Origin: Candidatus Albibeggiatoa sp. nov. BB20
GTDB lineage: Bacteria; Pseudomonadota; Gammaproteobacteria; Beggiatoales; Beggiatoaceae
NCBI GenBank assembly: GCA_016744725.1
Contig: JADGDW010000092.1
Span: 1 to 18,478 of the forward strand
Length of the DNA: 18,478 nt
Direction of reading: 5' to 3'
Notes under the pieces: generated by a model
The model's database searches: none
What the model was told of the DNA's origin: nothing
Seen by the model: only the letters and a program-made list of their open reading frames with translations
In this document: in pieces, positions 7,755-15,668 of the stretch
How positions within the stretch are numbered: the first letter of the stretch is position 1
How the letters are laid out: every line of letters starts with the position of its first letter
Program-made: the position numbers and the translations under genes

Positions 7755-8420
7755 ATGAAACTACTCGCATTAGATACTTCCACCGGAGCTTGTTCCTGTG
7801 CCTTATGGATTGATGGTGATATTCAATATCGTTCCAAAATCGCACCCCGTCAACATGCTGATTTAATTTTAGCAATGGCTGATGAACTATTAAAACAGGC
7901 CGATTTAATCCCCTCTCAATTAGATACTGTTGCATTTGGCCGTGGTCCTGGCAGTTTTACTGGATTGCGTATTGCTTGTGGTGTGGTGCAAGGTATCGCA
8001 TTTGCCGCTGACATTCCCGTTGCACCAATTTCCTCATTAGCCGCTTTGGCACAAACTGCTTATCAACAAACTGACCAACCCAATATCTTAGCCTGTATTG
8101 ATGCACGAATGAATGAAGTGTATTGGGGCTGTTATCAATTACAAAATGGATTGATGCAATTACAAACGGAAGAACAGGTTAGCCCAGCATCACAAGTAAA
8201 TATTCTAACTGATAGCCAAATTTGGTTTGGCGCGGGCAGTGGTTGGGAGGCTTATGAAGCAAATTTAACCCAAACCTTACCGCAGATTCAACATTATCAA
8301 GCTGATTTATATCCTCAAGCTCAGGCTATTTTACCGTTAGCTGTCAATATGTTTGAGCAGCAACAAGTGGTGAGTGCGGAATACGCATTACCCGTCTATT
8401 TACGCAACAAAGTCGTATAA
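7755..8420 (+). CDS. tsaB: tRNA t6A37 biosynthesis protein TsaB
   Basis: Non-catalytic partner of TsaD and TsaE in the complex that transfers threonylcarbamoyl (from TsaC) to A37 of tRNAs reading ANN codons; essential in many bacteria. 221 aa, usual length about 220-235. The actin/Hsp70-like fold signatures are MKLLALDTSTGACSCALW at the start and the highly typical GRGPGSFTGLRIACGVVQGIAFA in the first half. No Shine-Dalgarno is visible before the ATG. It lies 126 bases after tRNA-Asn, itself a t6A substrate, and only 5 bases before miaA, so the two are probably co-transcribed. Confidence 0.95.
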   Translation: MKLLALDTSTGACSCALWIDGDIQYRSKIAPRQHADLILAMADELLKQADLIPSQLDTVAFGRGPGSFTGLRIACGVVQGIAFAADIPVAPISSLAALAQTAYQQTDQPNILACIDARMNEVYWGCYQLQNGLMQLQTEEQVSPASQVNILTDSQIWFGAGSGWEAYEANLTQTLPQIQHYQADLYPQAQAILPLAVNMFEQQQVVSAEYALPVYLRNKVV

Positions 8421-8425
8421 GCATC

Positions 8426-9361
8426 GTGAGCACACAAACTTGTATCTTTTTAATGGGGCCAACTGCAGCGGGTAAAACGGATTTAGCAATGGCCTTAGTC
8501 AAACAATTGAATTGCGAAATTATCAGTGTGGATTCCGCATTGGTCTATCGTGATATGGATATTGGTACAGCTAAGCCTGATGCCGAATTGTTAGCAGTTG
8601 CCCCACATCGTTTGATTAATATTTGTGATCCCAGTGAATCTTATTCAGCAGCTAACTTTCGTCAGGATGCTTTACGTGAAATAGCGGACATTCAGCAACA
8701 AGGTAAAATACCATTATTGGTTGGTGGTACAGGCCTCTATTTTCGTGGTTTGGAGCAGGGTTTGTCTGATTTGCCTGCGGCTAATACTGAAATTCGACAG
8801 CAATTAGAAGCTGAGGCACAAACGATTGGTTGGACGAAAATGCACCAGCAATTGGCTGAAGTTGATCCAAGTTCCGCACAACGGATTCATCCAAATGACC
8901 CACAACGAATTCAGCGTGCATTAGAAGTGTATCGAATTACGGGCAACAGCATGACGGCATTATGTGCTCAAGCCAAAAAGCAGCGTTTACCATTTGATGT
9001 GATAAAGTTGGTTATTGCGCCTGAACAACGGCATATTTTGCATGAACGTATTGAGCAACGTTTTCATCTCATGTTAAAGCAGGGTTTCATTCATGAAGTA
9101 GAAAAGCTATATCAACGTGGTGATTTGCATTTGGACTTGCCTGCATTGCGTGCAGTTGGGTATCGACAAGTTTGGCTGCATTTAGCTGGTGAATGGGATT
9201 ACGATACAATGGTATATAAAGGGATTGTGGCCACTCGTCAATTGGCTAAGCGGCAATTAACATGGTTGCGTAATGAGCAAGATGTGGTGTGGTTTGATAG
9301 TTTGCAAGCTAATTTGATTGAGCAGGTTTTAGATTATATGCAGCAATCCTTATCGAGTTGA
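8426..9361 (+). CDS. miaA: tRNA dimethylallyltransferase MiaA
   Basis: Adds the dimethylallyl group of DMAPP to N6 of A37 in tRNAs reading UNN codons, giving i6A, which MiaB later methylthiolates. 311 aa, normal for the family. Visible are the P-loop GPTAAGKT (residues 11-18), the substrate segment DSALVYRDMDIGTAKP, GGTGLYFRGL, and the C-terminal TRQLAKRQLTWLR. The start is a GTG five bases after the tsaB stop without a clear Shine-Dalgarno, which suggests translational coupling. The usual gammaproteobacterial neighbours mutL and hfq are missing; the pairing with tsaB groups two A37-modifying functions. Confidence 0.96.
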   Translation: MSTQTCIFLMGPTAAGKTDLAMALVKQLNCEIISVDSALVYRDMDIGTAKPDAELLAVAPHRLINICDPSESYSAANFRQDALREIADIQQQGKIPLLVGGTGLYFRGLEQGLSDLPAANTEIRQQLEAEAQTIGWTKMHQQLAEVDPSSAQRIHPNDPQRIQRALEVYRITGNSMTALCAQAKKQRLPFDVIKLVIAPEQRHILHERIEQRFHLMLKQGFIHEVEKLYQRGDLHLDLPALRAVGYRQVWLHLAGEWDYDTMVYKGIVATRQLAKRQLTWLRNEQDVVWFDSLQANLIEQVLDYMQQSLSS

Positions 9362-9380
9362 AAAAGAACAGCTTCTAAAA

Positions 9381-9417
9381 AATCTGAATTTTCCGCATTT
9401 ATTGGAAATGTCAGATT
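9381..9417 (-). terminator. Minus-strand intrinsic terminator facing miaA
   Basis: AATCTGA (9381-9387) pairs with TCAGATT (9411-9417), and TTTCC (9390-9394) with GGAAA (9404-9408), around a 9-base loop. The plus-strand flank is A-rich (CTAAAAAATCTG), so a U-run follows the stem only when read on the minus strand. It would stop a minus-strand transcript converging on miaA and may also serve as the miaA 3' end. Confidence 0.5.
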
Positions 9418-9593
9418 AAGCTTACTTGGATAATATATTGTATTTTTAGTATATTTAACTGATTTTCTGTTAATAATTGAACTTCCTGTCTTACAATATT
9501 ACCATCACAAAAAACACTAAACCGTATTTGAGCTTCAACTCTTAGATAATCTAATATGCTTGGATTATATTCAGTGAAAAACATGAAATTCAC
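9411..9593 (-). CDS. Doubtful 60-aa hypothetical protein
   Basis: A GTG-started frame of 60 codons, immediately preceded in frame by TAA, so it cannot be longer. The internal ATG at codon 4 is an alternative start. The product (…DYLRVEAQIRFSVFCDGNIVRQ…) has alternating beta-like stretches, no signal peptide and no recognised motif. Its stop codon lies inside the minus-strand terminator at 9381-9417, which is the only independent support. There is no visible Shine-Dalgarno. It could be the tail of a decayed gene or chance. Confidence 0.2.
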   Translation of the reverse strand: MNFMFFTEYNPSILDYLRVEAQIRFSVFCDGNIVRQEVQLLTENQLNILKIQYIIQVSLI

Positions 9594-9852
9594 TTATGCA
9601 ATATTTTGTATCTGGGTTCAATTTATTACGATTTTCATGCAGAGTGTTTAAAAATGACTTTTTTGGAAGGTATACTCTTTGATATTATTTACTGAGATAT
9701 AAGATCATCCATTGCTTTGGTTGATGAAATCAAGAATACCTATGCAGCCCAGCTTATGATACTTAAACGAAATCTCTTTCCAAGCAAAACTTAATAAACA
9801 AAGCCAAAATAGACAGTTTTTAATTTGATAACTCATTTAGAAGGTTTACAGA

Positions 9853-10701
9853 ATGGCAACTTACGCAATTGGCGATATTCAAGGTTGTTTTAAAGAATTA
9901 CAGCAACTTTTAGAACATATTGAATTTGATTCAGAAAAAGATAGCTTATGGTGTGCAGGCGACTTGGTAAACCGTGGTTCAGGTTCTTTGGAAGTATTGC
10001 GTTTTTTAAAAAAATTAGGTGACAAAGCAGTTGTTGTACTGGGTAATCATGACTTGCATTTATTGGCAGTAGCCGCAGGAAATGAAGATTATTTAAATAA
10101 ATCAGATACATTAGAACCGATACTCAAAGCCTATGACCGTAATGAATTAATTGAATGGCTACGCCAGCAGCCTTTTTTACATCATGATAAAGCGTTGGGG
10201 TTCACAATGATTCACGCGGGTTTGCCGCCACAATGGGATTTTGAATTGGCCAAACAATGTGCGAGTGAGTTAGAAGTGCTATTGAAAGATGACAGTCAAT
10301 TTTTTGATTTTATGCAACATCTTTATGGGAAAAACCCCAAAAAATGGTCTAGCAAATTAGACGGTTGGGAACGTATCCGTTTTATTAGTAATTGTTTTAC
10401 TCGAATGCGTTATTGTACTGCAAAAGGCAAGTTGGATTTAAAACGTAAGGGTTCACCTGGTATGGAAATGCAAACTCATGGCAATGATGGTTTTTTACCT
10501 TGGTATTTGCATGAACATCGTAAAAGTCGGGATTTGAAAATTGTTTTTGGCCATTGGGCGACTCATGGTTTTCATGCGGGTAATGGTGTATTTGCATTGG
10601 ATACGGCCTGCTTATGGGGTGGTGCATTAACCGCATTGCGTTTGGATGATGAGGCCGTATTTGGTATAGCTTGTAAAGGAGAGGCAACCCCTAAAACATA
10701 A
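9853..10701 (+). CDS. apaH: Symmetrical bis(5'-nucleosyl)-tetraphosphatase ApaH
   Basis: Hydrolyses Ap4A to two ADP and removes Np4N 5' caps from RNA; a cytosolic metallophosphoesterase. 282 aa, matching the E. coli length. Metal-binding motifs are in order: GDIQGC (residues 7-12), GDLVNRG (36-42), GNHDLHLLA (65-73), MIHAGLPPQWD and the late FGHWA. The Gln in GDIQG, where E. coli has His, is common in ApaH of pseudomonads and relatives and is not a defect. The Shine-Dalgarno AGAAGG precedes ATG by about 8 bases. It stands alone, not behind ksgA-apaG as in enterics. A dead insertion sequence begins 13 bases after its stop. Confidence 0.96.
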   Translation: MATYAIGDIQGCFKELQQLLEHIEFDSEKDSLWCAGDLVNRGSGSLEVLRFLKKLGDKAVVVLGNHDLHLLAVAAGNEDYLNKSDTLEPILKAYDRNELIEWLRQQPFLHHDKALGFTMIHAGLPPQWDFELAKQCASELEVLLKDDSQFFDFMQHLYGKNPKKWSSKLDGWERIRFISNCFTRMRYCTAKGKLDLKRKGSPGMEMQTHGNDGFLPWYLHEHRKSRDLKIVFGHWATHGFHAGNGVFALDTACLWGGALTALRLDDEAVFGIACKGEATPKT

Positions 10702-10714
10702 AAACTATTAATTT

Positions 10715-11690
10715 ACGTCGTGTGCAACTTTTTTATAAGTGATCCAAAAGAGCAAGCTGTAACGGAGGATTACCGAGCATTTTGTTGATAAAGATGTCAA
10801 CAGTGTGTGCGAGTATTTTCCGAGTAATACGGTTGGTCAAGTGCTATAAATCACGGGCTTTTGTTTTCTCGATCTCAAAACGCTCAGCTAGTTGCCCAAT
10901 GACAGTTTCCATAAGGCGACGCTTGCTCATCAAGTGTTTTACAAAAGATTTAGGGCGATCATCAGTCATGTTTTTCCGCAACGGCGTTTTTAATTCAATG
11001 CCGACTTTAGCTAAATCTTCTTTGAGAATGGGGCGTACAAAACCTCTGTCTCCAAGAAGCAGACCTTCAAGGTGTTCAACAACCTCCCATAGCACATCAC
11101 GTTCGTCTATGTTCGCAGGTGTTATAGTGAATCCACTGATAACATCGTCAAAGCTGATGGAAATTAAACCTTGAAAACCAAAGTAAGTTTGCCCTTTTGA
11201 GGCACAATGACCGTATTCCACACATGCTGTTTGAAAAGCTTGGCATATGGTGCTCTACGAAAAGCGCATACGGGTAGTGGAAATCCATCTGCGATATGAA
11301 TGTCATCATCATATGCGCCTAAACGACGTGCTAAAACAGCTTGAATCGCTTGTTTAACATGCCACAACACGCTGCCTGACGGGTGAATGTTGTCCGACAT
11401 AGAATTTTAGGAAACAAACTACGCCAATGCTTAGAAAAATAGCTCTAAATACCTTTGTCTTTATGTTGTCCAAGAAATTCGCCGACAATTTCCATCATTA
11501 TAACCTCACTGTCACTTAGTTCAGGAGGAAATCCTCGTCGTCTTAGCGCTGGTAATTCCAAAGCCTTTATAATATCTTCAACCAAACAGAATACAACAAT
11601 GATAAATTCTTCTTCGGGCATGCTCACTTTTCTCAAAAGTTAGAAAAAATAACATTTTCCCATATCAGAATAATTAGTTGCACACGGCGT
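10715..11690 (-). mobile_element. Decayed IS982-family insertion sequence, complete ends
   Basis: 976 bp between terminal inverted repeats at 10715-10729 and 11676-11690. These match at 14 of 15 positions (ACGtCGTGTGCAACT versus ACGcCGTGTGCAACT), close to the roughly 1-kb size of IS982 elements. It encodes one transposase on the minus strand, now broken. No direct target repeat is seen in the flanks (AATTT and GATGC), so either none was made or it has decayed. The element separates apaH from the tRNA-Leu/tig block. Confidence 0.9.
10733..11621 (-). pseudogene. IS982-type DDE transposase, pseudogene
   Basis: The protein can be followed in three pieces. The N-terminal part starts at the ATG 11621-11619 (MPEEEFIIVVFCLVEDI) and runs to a TAG at 11447-11445 where the family has Trp (KDKGI-W). 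Past this stop the frame continues (SYFSKHWRSLFPKILCRTTFTRQAA) to a 1-base loss near 11368-11374. The second piece (LWHVKQAIQ…IADGFPLPVCAFRRAPYAKLFK) ends at a shift near 11218-11223, probably a duplicated TG. The third piece (EYGHCASKGQTYFGFQG…IDERD…LLGDRGF…LKTPLRKNM…ETVIGQL) meets a second TAG at 10846-10844, again at a Trp codon (ARDL-W-HLTNR), then reaches its natural TAA at 10735-10733. Catalytic Asp/Asp/Glu positions remain visible, but four disruptions make it non-functional. Confidence 0.92.
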
Positions 11691-11770
11691 GATGCTTGCC
11701 TAATTTTACTTGAGATACTGATTTTAAAATCTACTATATTGATAGAAAAATATCTAAACTTTCAAAACTC

Positions 11771-11799
11771 TTGCGCAATTTAATTAGTTGGTGTAGAAT
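11771..11799 (+). promoter_or_regulatory. Sigma-70 promoter of tRNA-Leu (and tig)
   Basis: TTGCGC (11771-11776) and TAGAAT (11794-11799) are 17 bp apart, about 115 bases before the tRNA. A perfect 12-bp palindrome GATTTTAAAATC (11720-11731) lies upstream of it. The promoter sits outside the IS right end, so it is probably native. Confidence 0.55.
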
Positions 11800-11914
11800 C
11801 GGCCTTTTAATGGCTAATTGAGTCTATCTCGGTTAGGTATGCAGAGTGATTAGTTTTAATTCTGCAACTCACCACAAAAGTCTTTAAATATCTATTTTAT
11901 CTACATACCCACAG

Positions 11915-12000
<86 letters not shown>

Positions 12001-12049
12001 CTTTCAATCTATCGCGTGATGTGACAAGAGGCAAGAGGTTAGAATTAGT

Positions 12050-13360
12050 ATGCAAGTTTCAATTGAAGAAACGAGTGCGTTAGCGCGTCGGATGACGGTA
12101 GGGATACCAAAGGAACGTATACAAGAAGAAGTTAAAACTCGTCTTAAAAAATTAGCGCGTACAACTAAATTAAACGGTTTTCGTCCTGGTAAAGTCCCCT
12201 TAAGAGTAGTTGAGCAACGTTTCGGCGACCAAATTAAACAAGAAGTGGTTGGTGAGGTGGTGCAACAAAGCTTTTATGAAGCTGTAGAACAAGAAAGCTT
12301 ACAGCTTGCTGGTGATCCGCAAATTGATTTAGATAGCGATATCCAAAATCTAGACGAAGGTCTGTCATACACGGCTGAGTTTGAAGTAATTCCTAGTTTC
12401 TCTGAAATTGTTGTAGAAGGTTTGACTGTTGAAAAACAAGTCGCCAAAGTACAAGACAGCGACGTAGACAGTATGATTGAAAAACTACGTGAGCAACGTC
12501 GAGTTTGGGAAGCAGTAGAGGAAGGTGCAGCAGAAGGCTGTCGGGTAACAATAGATGCAACGGTTAGCGTTGACGGTAATGAAGTAGATGAAGCAGGTTT
12601 AAATGGCTTTCAATTTATTTTAGGTAGTTCAGGCATTATCATCGAAGGCTTTGAAGCCGCTGTTACAGGTGCTAAAGCAGATGGAACGGTAGAAACCGAC
12701 CTGAAATATCCAGATGAATATGATGCTATTCCAGAATTACAAGGTAAAGAAGCGCATTTTTCAATCCATATTAATGTAGTTGAGCAAGGTCATCTTCCTG
12801 AAATAAATGAAGAGTTTGCAAAAGCATTAGGTGTTGAAAGTGGCGAAGTGGATAGTTTACGTCAAGACGTTAGTGAAAACATGTCTCGTGAATTAAGCTA
12901 TACGCTAAAAACTAAAGCAAAACAACAAACTTTAGATGCATTATTAGAAGCGAATCCAAGTGACGTGCCTGAAAACTTAATTAATAGCGAAGCACAACGC
13001 ATGGCTGAAAATTTCCAGCGTGAAATGCAATCGCAAGGGCATGAAGCAGGACAGATTGATCCAAGTCACTTTAATGAGCAAGCAGAAAAACGTGTTAAGC
13101 TTGGTTTATTAATGGGTGAGTTGGTGCGCCAAAACGATATGCAACCAGATGCAGATAAAGTACGTGAAATGTTAGAACGTATTGCATCCGCTTACGAAGA
13201 CCCTGAAGCTGTAATTGATTGGTATTATTCAGATGCCAAACGTTTAGCTGATGTTGAATCCATGGTCTTAGAAGAGCAAGTCGTTGATTGGTTGCTAGAA
13301 AAAGCCGACATCTCAGAAGTAGAGTCTACTTTTGAAACGGTAATGAATCCAGCACAATAG
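12050..13360 (+). CDS. tig: Trigger factor
   Basis: Ribosome-bound chaperone and peptidyl-prolyl isomerase that first meets nascent chains at the exit tunnel. 436 aa, matching the E. coli protein (432). The N-terminal ribosome-binding domain carries the signature GFRPGKVP (residues 43-50). The FKBP-type isomerase domain runs about 160-245 (GCRVTIDATVSVDGNEVD to AHFSIHINVVEQG). The C-terminal chaperone arms are charged helical sequence ending in ESTFETVMNPAQ. The Shine-Dalgarno AAGAGG precedes ATG by about 10 bases. First gene of the tig-clpP-clpX cluster. Confidence 0.97.
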   Translation: MQVSIEETSALARRMTVGIPKERIQEEVKTRLKKLARTTKLNGFRPGKVPLRVVEQRFGDQIKQEVVGEVVQQSFYEAVEQESLQLAGDPQIDLDSDIQNLDEGLSYTAEFEVIPSFSEIVVEGLTVEKQVAKVQDSDVDSMIEKLREQRRVWEAVEEGAAEGCRVTIDATVSVDGNEVDEAGLNGFQFILGSSGIIIEGFEAAVTGAKADGTVETDLKYPDEYDAIPELQGKEAHFSIHINVVEQGHLPEINEEFAKALGVESGEVDSLRQDVSENMSRELSYTLKTKAKQQTLDALLEANPSDVPENLINSEAQRMAENFQREMQSQGHEAGQIDPSHFNEQAEKRVKLGLLMGELVRQNDMQPDADKVREMLERIASAYEDPEAVIDWYYSDAKRLADVESMVLEEQVVDWLLEKADISEVESTFETVMNPAQ

Positions 13361-13369
13361 GACTTCTGC

Positions 13370-14029
13370 ATGACAGCACATCTTACACCTGAAATTGTTG
13401 CATCTGGCCTTGTTCCCATGGTTGTGGAACAGTCGGCCAGAGGTGAAAGAGCTTACGATATTTATTCTCGCTTACTAAAAGAGCGAGTCATTTTCTTAGT
13501 AGGGCAGGTTGAGGATTACATGGCTAATTTGGTCGTGGCTCAGTTGCTCTTCTTAGAATCTGAAAATCCAGAAAAAGATATTCATCTCTATATTAATTCT
13601 CCAGGTGGCTCAGTCAGTGCAGGCTTAGCCATTTACGATACGATGCAATTTATTAAACCTGATGTCAGCACTTTATGTATTGGTCAGGCTGCAAGTATGG
13701 GCGCATTATTATTGACGGGCGGTGCTGAAAACAAACGTTATTGCTTACCGCATTCACGTATGATGATTCACCAACCATTAGGTGGCTATCAAGGTCAAGC
13801 AACAGATATCGATATTCACGCCAAAGAAATTTTGAAAGTGCGTGAACGCCTCAATATTATCCTATCAGAGCATACTAAAAAGCCTATTGATACGATTCAA
13901 AAAGATACTGAGCGCGATAACTTCATGTCTGCGAACGAAGCATTAGATTACGGTCTCATTGATGCAGTTCTCACTACACGTCAGGCGTTAAATACGCAAG
14001 ATGCTGAGGACAGTGCTAGTAAAAAGTGA
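13370..14029 (+). CDS. clpP: ATP-dependent Clp protease proteolytic subunit
   Basis: Serine peptidase that forms the 14-subunit degradation chamber served by ClpX or ClpA. 219 aa. The triad is complete: Ser109 in GQAASMGALLL, His134 in MIHQPLGG and Asp183 in ERDN, each two residues before the E. coli precursor numbering. The N-terminal LVPMVVEQSARGERAYDIYSRLL is typical, and the short segment before it is probably removed as a propeptide, as in E. coli. It starts 9 bases after the tig stop, with the Shine-Dalgarno AGGAC overlapping that stop, so translation is likely coupled. Confidence 0.98.
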   Translation: MTAHLTPEIVASGLVPMVVEQSARGERAYDIYSRLLKERVIFLVGQVEDYMANLVVAQLLFLESENPEKDIHLYINSPGGSVSAGLAIYDTMQFIKPDVSTLCIGQAASMGALLLTGGAENKRYCLPHSRMMIHQPLGGYQGQATDIDIHAKEILKVRERLNIILSEHTKKPIDTIQKDTERDNFMSANEALDYGLIDAVLTTRQALNTQDAEDSASKK

Positions 14030-14048
14030 GGCTAGTTAAGGGGTTGTT

Positions 14049-15326
14049 ATGAGTGATAAACAAAGTAAATCAGGAGGCGACGAACGTTTATTATATTGTT
14101 CGTTTTGCGGCAAAAGTCAGCATGAAGTACGTAAGTTGATTGCAGGGCCTTCGGTATTTATTTGTGATGAATGTGTTGAGCTGTGCAATGAAATCATCCG
14201 TGAAGAAGTGGATGATGATACAGGTACAGGTCAAAATCGTAGCTTGCCAACCCCTCACGAAGTTAAAACCCGTTTAGATGACTACGTCATTGGGCAAAAC
14301 TACGCGAAGAAAGTATTGTCAGTTGCGGTCTACAATCACTATAAACGCATGGAAACCCATGACAGGAAAAGTGAAGTAGATATTTCTAAAAGCAACGTAT
14401 TACTCATTGGCCCTACAGGCAGTGGTAAAACGTTATTAGCGGAAACATTAGCGAACTTACTCAATGTACCGTTTACGATGGCTGACGCAACAACCTTGAC
14501 TGAAGCGGGTTATGTTGGTGAAGACGTTGAAAACATCATTCAAAAACTACTACAAAAATGTGATTATGATGTAGAAAAAGCCCAAACAGGCATCGTCTAC
14601 ATTGATGAAATTGATAAAATTTCCCGTAAGTCAGACAACCCTTCGATCACACGTGATGTGTCAGGTGAAGGCGTACAGCAAGCCTTATTGAAATTAATTG
14701 AAGGCACAATTGCCTCAGTTCCCCCTCAAGGCGGCCGTAAACATCCACAGCAAGAATTCCTACAAGTTGATACTTCCAGCATTTTATTTATTTGTGGTGG
14801 TGCGTTTGCTGGCTTAGATAAAGTTATCCGTGCACGTACTGAAAAATCAGGTATTGGTTTCTCCGCGGATGTTAAAGCGAAAGACGATCAGCGTGGTACA
14901 GGTGATTTATTAAAAACCATTGAACCAGAAGATTTAGTTAAATACGGCTTAATTCCTGAATTTGTTGGACGCTTACCTATTGCAGCAACTTTGGAAGAGT
15001 TAGACGAAGACCAGTTAGTACAAATTTTAACTGAGCCTCGCAATGCCTTAGTTAAGCAATATGGTGAATTATTCTCAATGGAAGGTACTGAGCTAGAATT
15101 TCGTGAAGAAGCCTTACGTGCAATTGCCAGAAAGGCGATGAAACGTAATACAGGCGCACGGGGTTTGCGTTCGATTATGGAGTCAGCGTTATTAGACACC
15201 ATGTATGATTTACCTTCAATGGATGCTGTTTCTAAAGTAGTGGTTGATGAAACTGTGATTGACTCAAATATCCCTCCGTTGATTTTATATGATAATACTG
15301 AAAAAAACGGCAGTACCAACGATTAA
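14049..15326 (+). CDS. clpX: ClpXP ATPase and substrate-recognition subunit
   Basis: Hexameric AAA+ unfoldase that feeds tagged proteins to ClpP. 425 aa, as in E. coli (424). The N-terminal zinc domain has four Cys ligands (C17, C20, C39, C42). Walker A GPTGSGKT is at 121-128, the pore loop GYVG at 154-157, Walker B with IDEIDK at 185-190, the RKH loop at 230-232, and the ClpP-docking IGF loop at 269-271. All functional motifs are intact. It begins 19 bases after clpP, with GGGG before the ATG, and ends just before a strong terminator, closing the tig-clpP-clpX unit. Confidence 0.98.
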   Translation: MSDKQSKSGGDERLLYCSFCGKSQHEVRKLIAGPSVFICDECVELCNEIIREEVDDDTGTGQNRSLPTPHEVKTRLDDYVIGQNYAKKVLSVAVYNHYKRMETHDRKSEVDISKSNVLLIGPTGSGKTLLAETLANLLNVPFTMADATTLTEAGYVGEDVENIIQKLLQKCDYDVEKAQTGIVYIDEIDKISRKSDNPSITRDVSGEGVQQALLKLIEGTIASVPPQGGRKHPQQEFLQVDTSSILFICGGAFAGLDKVIRARTEKSGIGFSADVKAKDDQRGTGDLLKTIEPEDLVKYGLIPEFVGRLPIAATLEELDEDQLVQILTEPRNALVKQYGELFSMEGTELEFREEALRAIARKAMKRNTGARGLRSIMESALLDTMYDLPSMDAVSKVVVDETVIDSNIPPLILYDNTEKNGSTND

Positions 15327-15333
15327 GTATTTT

Positions 15334-15365
15334 TAAGGGCTGGAGAGAAATTTCTAGCCCTTTTT
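15334..15365 (+). terminator. Intrinsic terminator after clpX
   Basis: AAGGGCT (15334-15340) and AGCCCTT (15355-15361) form a perfect 7-bp stem with a 14-base loop. They are followed by a U-run, starting 7 bases after the clpX stop. It separates the clp transcript from lon, so lon needs its own promoter. Confidence 0.85.
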
Positions 15366-15520
15366 AGTAACTAGGCTATAGATTTTTTATCTTCATAAAT
15401 TGTCTACAGTCGAAGTAGGTCACAAAGGTGTTAGCTGTTGAGACACAAAACTTAAGTAAAATGATTCAAGTTAAGTTCTGAATTTAAAATAGTTAATTGA
15501 CAGTGACTATATCTAAAAAC

Positions 15521-15549
15521 CTTGAAAATCCCACTTATTAACACCATTA
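15521..15549 (+). promoter_or_regulatory. Candidate sigma-32 promoter of lon, distal
   Basis: CTTGAAA (15521-15527) is a perfect heat-shock -35 element. CACCATTA (15542-15549) lies 14 bases on, against the consensus CCCCATNT with a usual spacer of 11-16. Lon is a classic sigma-32 gene in proteobacteria. The start would lie upstream of the hairpin at 15598-15620. Confidence 0.45.
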
Positions 15550-15597
15550 CAAATCCATAATTCAGTTTGATGGCGTTTGGTGATGATACATCAAGCC

Positions 15598-15623
15598 AGA
15601 GGATAATCACCTTATCCTCTTTT
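15598..15623 (+). terminator. Perfect 9-bp hairpin in the lon leader
   Basis: AGAGGATAA (15598-15606), loop TCACC, TTATCCTCT (15612-15620), then TTT and AAACC. It has the form of a short intrinsic terminator lying between the two candidate lon promoters. It could attenuate read-through from the distal one or simply be part of the inverted-repeat element. Confidence 0.4.
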
Positions 15624-15637
15624 AAACCACGCCCTGA

Positions 15638-15668
15638 CTTGTTATGCTGTTACATAGAGACCCCATCC
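15638..15668 (+). promoter_or_regulatory. Candidate sigma-32 promoter of lon, proximal
   Basis: CTTGTTA (15638-15644) and CCCCATCC (15661-15668) are 16 bases apart. The -10 box matches the heat-shock consensus CCCCATNT at all but the last position, while the -35 box is weaker. The leader to the lon ATG would be about 130 bases. Confidence 0.45.

Larger units (their letters stand above)
9362..9852. other. Gap between miaA and apaH
   Basis: This is the longest stretch in the window without a confident gene. Near the miaA end it holds a minus-strand terminator-like hairpin, and next to that a doubtful 60-codon minus-strand ORF, both listed separately. The right part (9600-9850) is AT-rich with several weak -10-like hexamers but no clear promoter for apaH. 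A 43-codon minus-strand frame (9705-9836) is not supported by anything else. The region may be a remnant of lost genes. Confidence 0.4.

Noticed and set aside
9705..9836. 43-codon minus-strand frame upstream of apaH
   Set aside because: Short, no ribosome site, overlaps the probable apaH promoter region and has no recognisable features.
9874..9888. ApaH motif GDIQG lacking the His of the E. coli enzyme
   Set aside because: Gln at this position is usual in ApaH of pseudomonads and relatives, so it is not evidence of inactivation.
10397..10687. 96-codon minus-strand frame inside apaH
   Set aside because: Antisense to conserved ApaH motifs, His/Pro/Asn-rich composition typical of a shadow frame.
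10782..11174. 130-codon plus-strand frame within the insertion sequence
   Set aside because: It is the antisense of the transposase remnant, which explains the sequence fully.
10844..11447. Amber codons at Trp positions as evidence of stop-codon recoding
   Set aside because: Two frameshifts in the same gene show simple decay, and other genes in the window use TAG as a genuine stop (tig).
14888..15319. 143-codon minus-strand frame inside clpX
   Set aside because: It lies fully antisense to a well-conserved ClpX sequence and its product shows only low-complexity Ser/Arg-rich sequence; a coding shadow.
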